From a virus: DNA of 21,102 bases. The stretch's first letter is position 1, and every line of letters starts with the position of its first letter. A model generated the notes under the pieces. It ran no database searches, was not told the origin of the DNA, and saw only the letters and a program-made list of their open reading frames with translations. Both the position numbers and the translations under genes were made by a program. Shown here in pieces: positions 7,355 through 14,540 of the stretch. The stretch is taken from IMG/VR virus record IMGVR_UViG_3300020020_000173, positions 1 to 21,102 of that record; one strand, given 5' to 3'.

Positions 7355-9130
7355 TTAAATCAGTGCCTCCTGATATTGAGGTTCTTCATACGACACATTG
7401 GAGTATATCTGGTTTACTAATTCAAGTTCGTTATCAAACGCTTCTCGCGAACCTACTAAGCCGAGACCGGTTCCGCCAGCCAATGCGCTAAGGCGTTGGC
7501 GGCACAGTTCCACCATAACCGCCCAGGCGTCACCTTGGTCTGGACTAAATCCAAGCCGAGCACGCATGTCCTTCTTCGATTCAACGCAAACCTTGAGTCC
7601 TTCAGGGCCCTTGGCAGTTTCGTAGTGGCGAGATTTAAGTTCTCGGGCGAGATCCTTGGTGATGCCCCGAATCTGGCCGTACTTCATGAACTCCTTACCT
7701 ACCCACCACAGTTCCGACACACGCCGGTCAAACTGCGAATTGGCCATGAGCGTGTCGTTGGCTCGAACAAGGGTCGCACTTGGCGCACCGCTGAAGTTGA
7801 CTGGCAGCACCTGGGAGTTCCATTCCTCAGAGATAATCGAGTAGAGAGGCGCGCCAGCACCGGTCACGTCCAGAGCTGCGTACTGTGGGGCCACTCCAAG
7901 AGCGATACAGTTATCTCGGAACTGGCGGGCGATCTGATAGTCGCGAGGCACCCGCTTCATGGCGTCTTCGTGCAGGACCCGTATTTCGTCCACCTGAATT
8001 GTCCATACTCTGTCGATGGACAATCCGTAGCTACCCATCATTTGAACGGTGCGGTCCCCACCGTTGGAGAACGACGGGTCCATGGCGCTGATACGGGTGG
8101 GTGGAGCCAGCCAGATTATCTGTTTGTAAGCCTGACCAGCGAGCAGGTCTGCCTCAGTGTAAATCGAGTTATCGATGGAGATGGGCGCCTCGAAAGAACG
8201 GCACATCCTCCAGAACATGGCGCTATTCTCACCGAAATCCTTCTTGTGCGTGGCTAACTGCTTGGAGCCGTAAATCCAAGGGAACTCATCTCGACCCATG
8301 AGAATGTTTGGAGAGCGAGTACCATCGAAGCGAACGCAATAACCCTTCTCTGTCTCCCATTCGTCGGTATCGATGCTGATCGAGTCGTAACCATCTTTGG
8401 GTGCCACGAACTCACCAAATGGATCGTAGCGACTTTTGAAGTTGCTCATGGCCATGAACTGAAAGAACGGATTGGCCATTAGGTTGCCGAAACAAGCCGC
8501 CAGGATAGCCGGGGATAGTTCGGCCAATTCATCAGCGATGAATACAACTCGCTTATTCTTCCGCCCAATAAGCTTTCCAACCGCCTGAGCCTCCTTGCTG
8601 GGGGCAGCAGCAATCAGGAAGATTCCGGCTGTATCGTCGTGGTTACCATCTGCACGCACGGTTGGTATTTTACCCAACGAATCAATGAGCTTTCCTGGAA
8701 GCTGTGGAACGGCATTGAACATCTTGATTACACTCTTCCACACACGATGCTTGGCCTCTGACAAACTGGTGCTGGTAATGAAGACGTAGGTGTTCTGGGG
8801 ATCGGCTAGCCAGTTAATGATACCAAAGAGGGCTCCATACATCGACTTTCCAGACGAAGCGCATCCACTGAATGCGATGTGGGGCCGAGTGGCGCCAGTA
8901 ATTGGATGGGCGTGGGCACATTCATTCATCTTTTCAGCCCACGGATGCCAGATGAATGGTTCCTCGCTTTCGGGTCCATACAGGATTTCAGCTATGTTTT
9001 TGAAGTGTGCTGCTCCTCCCAAACCGCCTTGCTCAACTGTAAGGTCCAGTCGATAAGCCTCAAGCTCTACCTGTACTTGATCTAGAACGTCTGGGGATTC
9101 GATGCCGTACTCATAATGGTAGAGGGCCAT
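7355..9130 (-). CDS. terL: Terminase large subunit (TerL), 591 aa
   Basis: The DNA-packaging motor ATPase/nuclease. The N-terminal ATPase shows Walker A GCASSGKS (89-96), an adenine/coupling region after FITSTSLSEAKHRV, Walker B VVFIADELAEL with D200-E201 as the acidic pair, and a likely coupling motif MAMSNF (226-231). The C-terminal RNase H-like nuclease has three candidate metal-binding aspartates: D351 in AMDPSFSNGGD, D421 in AALDVTGAGA and D534 in SPDQGDAW. Length and motif order are normal for a complete terminase, and no frameshift is seen. It is the first gene of the minus-strand operon and is followed after one base by the 117-aa protein and then the portal. The small subunit is not adjacent, as the gene on the other side is a divergent tail fibre. 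Confidence 0.95.
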   Translation of the reverse strand: MALYHYEYGIESPDVLDQVQVELEAYRLDLTVEQGGLGGAAHFKNIAEILYGPESEEPFIWHPWAEKMNECAHAHPITGATRPHIAFSGCASSGKSMYGALFGIINWLADPQNTYVFITSTSLSEAKHRVWKSVIKMFNAVPQLPGKLIDSLGKIPTVRADGNHDDTAGIFLIAAAPSKEAQAVGKLIGRKNKRVVFIADELAELSPAILAACFGNLMANPFFQFMAMSNFKSRYDPFGEFVAPKDGYDSISIDTDEWETEKGYCVRFDGTRSPNILMGRDEFPWIYGSKQLATHKKDFGENSAMFWRMCRSFEAPISIDNSIYTEADLLAGQAYKQIIWLAPPTRISAMDPSFSNGGDRTVQMMGSYGLSIDRVWTIQVDEIRVLHEDAMKRVPRDYQIARQFRDNCIALGVAPQYAALDVTGAGAPLYSIISEEWNSQVLPVNFSGAPSATLVRANDTLMANSQFDRRVSELWWVGKEFMKYGQIRGITKDLARELKSRHYETAKGPEGLKVCVESKKDMRARLGFSPDQGDAWAVMVELCRQRLSALAGGTGLGLVGSREAFDNELELVNQIYSNVSYEEPQYQEALI

Positions 9131-9176
9131 TTAGGTGTTGAATGTGGGGGGGCGAGTGATAGCGTGCAATCACTTT
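9131..9176. promoter_or_regulatory. Divergent intergenic region between TerL and fibre operons
   Basis: Only 46 bases separate the TerL start from the chosen fibre ATG. This is the only space for promoters serving both operons, unless they lie within coding sequence. It contains a run of seven G (9146-9152). I see no convincing -35/-10 pair on either strand and no strong ribosome-binding site for the fibre, so the region is marked for its position rather than for a recognised motif. Confidence 0.35.
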
Positions 9177-10934
9177 ATGGCTGGAACTCTGCCAAGCCCA
9201 AACCAATGTTGCTCACCTTGCGATGACATCATCATCCAACAAATCTCTGGTCCAACAGGTCCAGCCGGGGCCAATGGCACTAATGGCGAAGACGGTGTAG
9301 ATGCGTTTACTCTCTTCACGGTTGACTTCACTATACCTGCTGAGCTTGGCACCGACACGGCCACCGTTAGTGACACCAGTTGGATGTCGATCAGCCAAAA
9401 GCTTTATGGGTCTAGAGCTGATGGAACCGTACATGCATTCTTCGAAGTAACAGCCATTGGCGGCTTAACGTCGGTTACGCTCAAGAACCTGGAGGATACT
9501 CCTACCAGTGCTTATATCGAGAACTCAGCTCCGGGCAGCATCCTAAACATAGGCTCCAAACTGATGCCTGCTGGCATTCAGGGGCCCGCAGGCACCACTA
9601 TAGGAGCGGCCAGCGGCGATCTCAAGGGCACCTATCCATCCCCAAAGATTGGTATCGGAAACACTCTGGGTTCAAGTCTGTGGGGTAATGGCACTGATAC
9701 GGTGGCTGTCCCAGCCGGAACCAACGGTCATATGGTGGCCTACGACTCCACAGATGCTGAAGGGGTTAAGACATTCAAGGCCTTACCGCTGACCGGAGAC
9801 ACAGACTTAGCCGATAATCGGGTGATGCGTGCTGATGGCGGAACCGGCCTTCCGGTACCAGCCCAACCAAGCAAGGTGACCATCACCGATAATGGGGCAG
9901 TCCGGGCAGATGGCAGCGGGGGAAATGCTCGCGGTGCAGACGCGATTGATTTGCAGGTGGTTCGAAGCGCCGTCACCCAGGTTGCCAGCGGCCTAGTTTC
10001 CACCATAGGCGGAGGCCAGAACAACACTGCCAGTGGTGATGGGTCAGTTATTCCAGGTGGTAGCGGAAATGTGGCCGCTGCCGCAAATAGCGCCATTGGC
10101 GGAGGAAATACCAACAGCATTACCGGAGTTGCTGTGGAAGGTGTCATTGCTGGAGGAGAGCTTAACATTTGCCAGACAGCCGAATCCTTCGTTGGAGGTG
10201 GACGACAGAATACGGCTGGTGACGGGGGCGGGGCCAATCAGCGGGCTACGGTGGTTGGCGGCGAGAACAACACTGCCAGTGGTCAGGAGAGCTTTATCGG
10301 TGGTGGAGACAGCAATACGGCCAGCGCCACCCAATCATCAGTGGTCGGGGGGGATAACAATGATGCCACAGGGGTGGAATCATTCGTTGGTGGCGGGGGC
10401 AGTAATACGGCTGGCGGCACTGACTCAGTGGTGGCTGGTGGACAGGATAATTCAGCGGCGGCGGATTACTCTGTAGTGCCTGGTGGACTACGCGCATCAG
10501 CCGATAAGTACGGCCAAGTGGCTCATGCTTCGGGTCAATTCCTAGCCGTTGGCGATGCACAAGCCAGCGAACTAATAGCCCGAAACAGCACCACAAACGC
10601 TACTCCGATTGAACTGTTCCTGGATGGGTCGGCCACGCGCATCACGGTGCCAGCCAGTAAAAGTTGGATGTTCCAGATCATGCTTGTGGCCAGACAAGAT
10701 ACGGGTCTGGATTCGATCTACAAGAGTGAGGGGATCATTCGTAACAATGCTGGCACAACCAGCGTCAACGCCGTCACCACCACTGAAATCTATGATGGCA
10801 TAGGATTGCCAGCCACGCCGGTCGTGGTGGATGCCGATGATCCAAATGATGCCTTGCGAATCACTGTGACGGGTGTGGCTGCAACCAATATCCGGTGGGT
10901 AGCTGTTATTCGGATAGCGGAGGTAAGCTTCTAA
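9177..10934 (+). CDS. Trimeric tail fibre, collagen-like and YadA-head-like repeats, 585 aa
   Basis: A receptor-binding fibre, probably a homotrimer. From MAGTLPSPNQCCSPCDD the order is: Cys-rich tip; a short collagen-like Gly-X-Y run (GPTGPAGANGTNG); a beta domain; a GDLKGTYPSPKIG motif of the kind found in many phage tail proteins; about eleven GGxxNxAxGxxSxVxGG repeats of 14-18 residues like the left-handed beta-roll head of YadA adhesins; and a C-terminal globular domain (about 460-585) with ELFLDGSATRITVPASKSW, a frequent phage fibre tip. A GTG frame begins at 9135, but ATG 9177 gives an N-terminus that fits the family better and leaves room for a promoter. It is first in the plus-strand operon, and its stop overlaps the next ATG (TAATG). 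Confidence 0.88.
   Translation: MAGTLPSPNQCCSPCDDIIIQQISGPTGPAGANGTNGEDGVDAFTLFTVDFTIPAELGTDTATVSDTSWMSISQKLYGSRADGTVHAFFEVTAIGGLTSVTLKNLEDTPTSAYIENSAPGSILNIGSKLMPAGIQGPAGTTIGAASGDLKGTYPSPKIGIGNTLGSSLWGNGTDTVAVPAGTNGHMVAYDSTDAEGVKTFKALPLTGDTDLADNRVMRADGGTGLPVPAQPSKVTITDNGAVRADGSGGNARGADAIDLQVVRSAVTQVASGLVSTIGGGQNNTASGDGSVIPGGSGNVAAAANSAIGGGNTNSITGVAVEGVIAGGELNICQTAESFVGGGRQNTAGDGGGANQRATVVGGENNTASGQESFIGGGDSNTASATQSSVVGGDNNDATGVESFVGGGGSNTAGGTDSVVAGGQDNSAAADYSVVPGGLRASADKYGQVAHASGQFLAVGDAQASELIARNSTTNATPIELFLDGSATRITVPASKSWMFQIMLVARQDTGLDSIYKSEGIIRNNAGTTSVNAVTTTEIYDGIGLPATPVVVDADDPNDALRITVTGVAATNIRWVAVIRIAEVSF
10005..10490 (+). repeat. YadA-head-like repeat array within the fibre gene
   Basis: Roughly eleven degenerate repeats of about 42-54 bases encode GGG.NN.ASG..S.VGG units. 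The Gly-Gly pairs recur at 14-18 residue steps, most regularly in the second half. Codon use varies between copies, so the array is old or kept apart by selection rather than freshly duplicated. Confidence 0.8.
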
Positions 10935-11632
10935 TGGGAAACGTAATCATCTCAATAGCCAACCTGCCCGGAACGCTTTGTTACTCAAACCCGCAGCAAG
11001 ATTGGCCGCTGTTGGTAAGCTATCTAACGGCAAACCTCTCCGGCACACTCAACACATTTAACGTCGGCAACTCTGTTCCAAGCGCCGACAACCGGGATAA
11101 GCCTTGGATTCGGACAAACTCCGATGGAACTCCAGACGCCCTCTATCAGTATTCAGGCGGCTATTGGCTGAGCAAGCATCCACTTCCAACAGGATTGGTA
11201 TGCATGTATGAAGGGACAGACGCCTCTATTGACGCCTTTGATGGTGGTGAAACTGCTGCCATAACCAACATATCCGGTCCGTTCTGGGAGAAGGTCACGG
11301 AGATGGAGGCTAAGAGCCCAATCATGCCAGGCACGCTGGAAAGCGGAACTGTGCTATCGATTGGGAACAATTACGGTGAGGAAAAGCATACGCTGTTGTC
11401 AGAGGAGATGCCTCGCCACACCCATACCATTCAGGCTTGGACCAGCGGTGCCACTGGCGGCGACGGTGGCCAGATATTAAACCAGCCGGACCCCGGAACC
11501 GAGGTGGAAAAGACAACCGGAGCCACTGGTGGACGAGAGGGTGAATCCAATCCAGACCCATTTACCATCATTCATCCGGTACGAACCATTTTCTTCCTAC
11601 GTCGAACGAGCCGGATCTATAGAAGGATCTAA
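10934..11632 (+). CDS. Phage tail-collar-like / short tail fibre protein, 232 aa
   Basis: Probably a tail fibre tip or collar protein. The middle contains GLVCMYEGTDASIDAFDGGE, typical of the start of a tail-collar domain, and the C-terminal part has LLSEEMPRHTHTI, the L..EMP.H.H motif of this family. In relatives such as T4 gp12, HxH histidines coordinate metal at a trimer axis. A Gly/Thr-rich loop (SGATGGDGGQ) follows, and the protein ends with IIHPVRTIFFLRR, matching the usual end of the domain. The start ATG shares one base with the fibre stop (TAATG), which coupling favours over a 13-codon longer frame from 10895. It directly follows the large fibre gene, so the two likely form the adsorption apparatus. 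Confidence 0.75.
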   Translation: MGNVIISIANLPGTLCYSNPQQDWPLLVSYLTANLSGTLNTFNVGNSVPSADNRDKPWIRTNSDGTPDALYQYSGGYWLSKHPLPTGLVCMYEGTDASIDAFDGGETAAITNISGPFWEKVTEMEAKSPIMPGTLESGTVLSIGNNYGEEKHTLLSEEMPRHTHTIQAWTSGATGGDGGQILNQPDPGTEVEKTTGATGGREGESNPDPFTIIHPVRTIFFLRRTSRIYRRI

Positions 11633-12643
11633 ATGCGCGTCACATTTGGAAGCATCAAAGGCAGGTTGGCCAGAGTGTTGAACATGTCCAGCACTGACAC
11701 GCGCATCCTGGACTACTGCGGAGATGCCTGTGAACGCCTTTTGTATTCTGGGAAATGGGTTGATAGCCAAGTGCGGTATGCGGTGTGCGTTAATGAAGCC
11801 TGCCTGACTTGGCCCCGGGACGTGGAGACGATTGAGGCGGCTGCTATCTGTAGTTGCCCGATCAACATTCGCAATGGTTGGTATGAATTCCTGGATGGCG
11901 GGCCCGGAATCGTCACCGAGGAAGACGGCTGGATTGGCCGCAACTTGGTCGATAGAGAGAATGCGGTAGCCTTCGATGATGTAGTTGGCACTGGAAAGAA
12001 GATCGCCGTTTACGCTGATGGCAGTGAGGCGGTGGGGTCACAGATCCTGTTGCGCTACTACAACAGTACCGGGAACAAGGTCTACACGGGCGCTGGGAGT
12101 GGGCGTGAGGAAGGCGAATACATCAGTCTTCCGGCTGCCGGAGGTTACACCTACAGCACCTTTGAAGTGTTACCTTACGGCCTGTATGGGGTGATTAAGC
12201 CAGTCACAAATCGGGTGATTCGACTCTACGAATACACTGTAGCTGGTGGGGCCTTGAAACCGTTGGCATACTATGAGCCAGACGAGACGGTGCCTGTATA
12301 TCGAAGGAGTATTATCCCGTTCCTTAAACGTGGAGGATGCAGCGCCTCTGGTGAAGGCTCTGAAGGGGGCTGCGATACCACGACCGTAACGATTCGTGGA
12401 AAGCTCCGATACATCCCGCCAGTTAATGACAATTCGATCTTGCAGATTCCACACGCCACGGCGATCCGGCTGGCCTGTCAGGCACTTAAGAAGGAGGAGG
12501 ACAATTTAATCACGGAAGCCGAGATGTATTGGCAGAAAGCTTATGAAGCATTGAACATGCAATTGCACCACTGGCAAGGGGACGGTGCATTGCAGCCGAT
12601 TCGCGTCGAAACCCCATCGTATCCAGTTTTGAACCTCCAATAA
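11633..12643 (+). CDS. Putative head-tail adaptor / tail tube protein, 336 aa
   Basis: No family is recognised with confidence. The layout is an N-terminal helical part (RILDYCGDACERLLYSGKW), a long beta-rich middle (about residues 45-260) and a C-terminal helical part (ATAIRLACQALKKEEDNLIT then AEMYWQKAYEALNMQLHHW). That helix-beta-helix plan resembles adaptor or tail-tubular proteins of podoviruses such as T7 gp11, and the position between fibre and internal virion genes agrees. Cysteines are frequent in the first 90 residues. The start follows the previous TAA directly, with AAGGA six bases before the ATG, one of the better ribosome-binding sites here. The structural role is inferred from position and fold pattern. 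Confidence 0.55.
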   Translation: MRVTFGSIKGRLARVLNMSSTDTRILDYCGDACERLLYSGKWVDSQVRYAVCVNEACLTWPRDVETIEAAAICSCPINIRNGWYEFLDGGPGIVTEEDGWIGRNLVDRENAVAFDDVVGTGKKIAVYADGSEAVGSQILLRYYNSTGNKVYTGAGSGREEGEYISLPAAGGYTYSTFEVLPYGLYGVIKPVTNRVIRLYEYTVAGGALKPLAYYEPDETVPVYRRSIIPFLKRGGCSASGEGSEGGCDTTTVTIRGKLRYIPPVNDNSILQIPHATAIRLACQALKKEEDNLITEAEMYWQKAYEALNMQLHHWQGDGALQPIRVETPSYPVLNLQ

Positions 12644-12647
12644 ATTT

Positions 12648-13361
12648 ATGGCAAGCATGATGGGAGCATTACTTCGGGACGTGCCAAAGGCACCGAAGTA
12701 TAACGTACTGGACTTCGAAGAGGAGCAGAGGAAGCAGGCACAGGCCAACATTAATACGCTGCCGTATCTGCAACCATTGGCCCGTGACATCAACCGGTTC
12801 ATGGCCGAAGAGACCGAGCAGAGCTTGCGACAGGCATTACCGGGGGCCTATGACCAGATCCAGCAGAACATTAAATCGGCGTTAGAGGGACAGATCCCGG
12901 AGGACGTTGAGGAAGGGATACGAAGACGCGGAGCCGAGATGGGTGTTGCACGAGGAACTAGCGGCTCACAGGGCCAACAATATTCAACCTTGAGAGACTT
13001 GGGTCTGACAAGTCTATCCAGGAGTGATTTTGGGGTTCAAGCGGCTGAACGCTGGTTGCAGATGGCCCGCAGCCCAATCTTCGACATCAGCAGCGGTTTT
13101 GTCCCCATCCAACAGCGCATGAACATCCGTCTGGAGGAACAGAAACGATTGTTCGAACGACAATGGTTACGAAACAAGCTGGCCGCAATTCCGCAGGGCG
13201 CCGAGGCTGCGATAATCACTCTGTTTGATAACATCGAAGAGATCGGGAGCAGTGTGCTGTCAGCGTATGCCGGTGGAGCGATTGGCGGAATGGGTGGAGG
13301 TGGTGGCGGCGGAGGGGGAGGAGGAGGTGGTGGTGAAGGCGGTGAAAGTCCCTGGTGGTAA
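12648..13361 (+). CDS. Virion-block protein with poly-glycine tail, 237 aa
   Basis: I do not recognise a family. Residues 1-200 are mostly helical and charged, with RKQAQANINTLPYLQPLARD, EETEQSLRQAL and a long helix EEQKRLFERQWLRNKLAAIP. Then comes a mildly hydrophobic LFDNIEEIGSSVLSAYAGGA segment and fourteen consecutive glycines (216-229), ending EGGESPWW. The Gly tract is encoded by mixed GGT/GGA/GGC/GGG codons. The gene lies four bases after the preceding stop, three bases before the next start, and in the same operon as the long helical proteins, so an internal virion or tail component is likely. No ribosome-binding site stands out before ATG 12648, and the ATGs at 12657 and 12660 are alternatives. 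Confidence 0.6.
   Translation: MASMMGALLRDVPKAPKYNVLDFEEEQRKQAQANINTLPYLQPLARDINRFMAEETEQSLRQALPGAYDQIQQNIKSALEGQIPEDVEEGIRRRGAEMGVARGTSGSQGQQYSTLRDLGLTSLSRSDFGVQAAERWLQMARSPIFDISSGFVPIQQRMNIRLEEQKRLFERQWLRNKLAAIPQGAEAAIITLFDNIEEIGSSVLSAYAGGAIGGMGGGGGGGGGGGGGGEGGESPWW
13293..13334 (+). repeat. GGN triplet repeat encoding 14 glycines
   Basis: Fourteen glycine codons in a row follow an ATG at 13290. The purine/G-rich tract contains a GGGGGAGGAGGAGG core and could slip in replication, but mixed third bases should limit this. It gives a flexible tail just before the terminal EGGESPWW. Confidence 0.9.
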
Positions 13362-13364
13362 CCT

Positions 13365-14540
13365 ATGGCTGACTGGTCTGACATAAGCGATTTGTGGTGG
13401 CTCCAGCCCCAGAGAGAGTCTGGGCGTGCGCTACAGGGGTTGGCGCTTGGCGCGCAGATGAGGCAGCAGCGAACCCAGGAAGACTGGCGCAAGGAACAGG
13501 CTCAGAGCTTGATTGACCAGCGCAGGGCAGCCATTGAGACGCAGCAAGCTAAAGTCCAGGGCGTGGCCAAGATTAGTTCTTATCTGACAGATGTAGCTAA
13601 GCGCAATGCATGGACCGACCCCGAATCCAGAGCTGGTCTATATAGCCTACACGCTCAATATCCTCAATCTTTAGAGCCAAACGAATTGCGCGCCATAGAT
13701 CAGAACTTTGTTAACGCCATAGAGAGCCAACAGAAAGCCAAGGATGCACTGCGCACGCCCGACATCACCGAAATGGAAAGGGCCAACAGGGACGAGGAAT
13801 TGGCCAATATGATTGAGGAGATGGGGCCACTGGAACCAAGGATGGCATCCAAAGTTGCACAGTTAAGACAAAACTCACAATTCATGCGTAGCCAATTTAC
13901 TCGTCCAGGTGAAACAACTCGCGTCTACGGACCTGGAGGTGAAGTGGTTTTTGAGAGCATCAGAGGTGGCGCTGGCGCACCAAAAGATCCCAATGCTCCC
14001 ACCCAAGCGGTGCTTACGGAGACACAGAAACAATCCCTGGCTGGAGAGTCTGCTGTGGCTTCTGGCGTTAACCTAATCAATAACCTGACTGAATCCTCCG
14101 TCGGTGCGCGAGGCTTCTTCAATGAATATGTCATAAACCGTGGGGTGGCCCAAGTGTTCCCGGAATTTCAACAAGATGAAGTAACCAGCGGACGCACAAT
14201 GATGCGTATCTTTAATGAGCGACAGAAGAAGGCCATCAAGGCCGATGCTCAGCTCAATGAGAAGGAGCAACAACGGTTAGAGGATGCACTTCCAAAATTT
14301 GGCCCATTCGAAAACCTTCGCGCTGCCAAAGTAAAGATGGCTGCATTCATTGAGGAGCATAAGACCGTAGAAAGAATTAGTGCGGCTCGAACCAAGAGAC
14401 CTGTTAGAGAGTGGGCCTGGACCAAAGAAGATATTGCCCAAAAGTTTAAGAACAGGGAAATTGATGAGCAGACTGCCCGAAATCTGCTAAAGAGCTATCA
14501 CTATAATTTAACTCCAGCCGAACGTGCCCCAGTTAACTGA
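13365..14540 (+). CDS. Helical virion-block protein, 391 aa
   Basis: Unrecognised, soluble and mainly alpha-helical. It opens MADWSDISDLWWLQPQRESG and continues with a long charged helix (residues 30-75, RQQRTQEDWRKEQAQSLIDQ). It includes a Gly/Pro-rich linker near 190-215 (VYGPGGEVVFE, GGAGAPKDPNAPTQ) and a second helical region around 230-350. The C-terminal motif KFKNREIDEQTARNLLKSYH resembles short helix-turn-helix ends found on phage internal proteins. A GGTGG sequence six bases before the ATG can serve as ribosome-binding site. The stop overlaps the next gene by 17 bases. Its place between the glycine-tailed protein and the 965-aa protein suggests an ejected internal virion protein, which is inference from context only. 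Confidence 0.6.
   Translation: MADWSDISDLWWLQPQRESGRALQGLALGAQMRQQRTQEDWRKEQAQSLIDQRRAAIETQQAKVQGVAKISSYLTDVAKRNAWTDPESRAGLYSLHAQYPQSLEPNELRAIDQNFVNAIESQQKAKDALRTPDITEMERANRDEELANMIEEMGPLEPRMASKVAQLRQNSQFMRSQFTRPGETTRVYGPGGEVVFESIRGGAGAPKDPNAPTQAVLTETQKQSLAGESAVASGVNLINNLTESSVGARGFFNEYVINRGVAQVFPEFQQDEVTSGRTMMRIFNERQKKAIKADAQLNEKEQQRLEDALPKFGPFENLRAAKVKMAAFIEEHKTVERISAARTKRPVREWAWTKEDIAQKFKNREIDEQTARNLLKSYHYNLTPAERAPVN

Noticed and set aside
7496-8257. 253-aa plus-strand frame
   Set aside because: It lies wholly opposite terL, whose nuclease motifs occupy this stretch. The translation has no domain pattern.
9135-9176. 14-codon upstream extension of the fibre gene from GTG 9135
   Set aside because: It would leave four bases between divergent genes, starts with GTG-TTG, and the ATG at 9177 gives a more typical fibre N-terminus. 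Not excluded.
10033-10476. 147-aa plus-strand frame inside the fibre
   Set aside because: It is the alternate frame of the repeat array in the fibre gene. Its apparent repetition comes from the DNA repeats.
13037-13492. 151-aa minus-strand frame with a long poly-proline run
   Set aside because: The prolines are the complement of the glycine codons of the real plus-strand gene.
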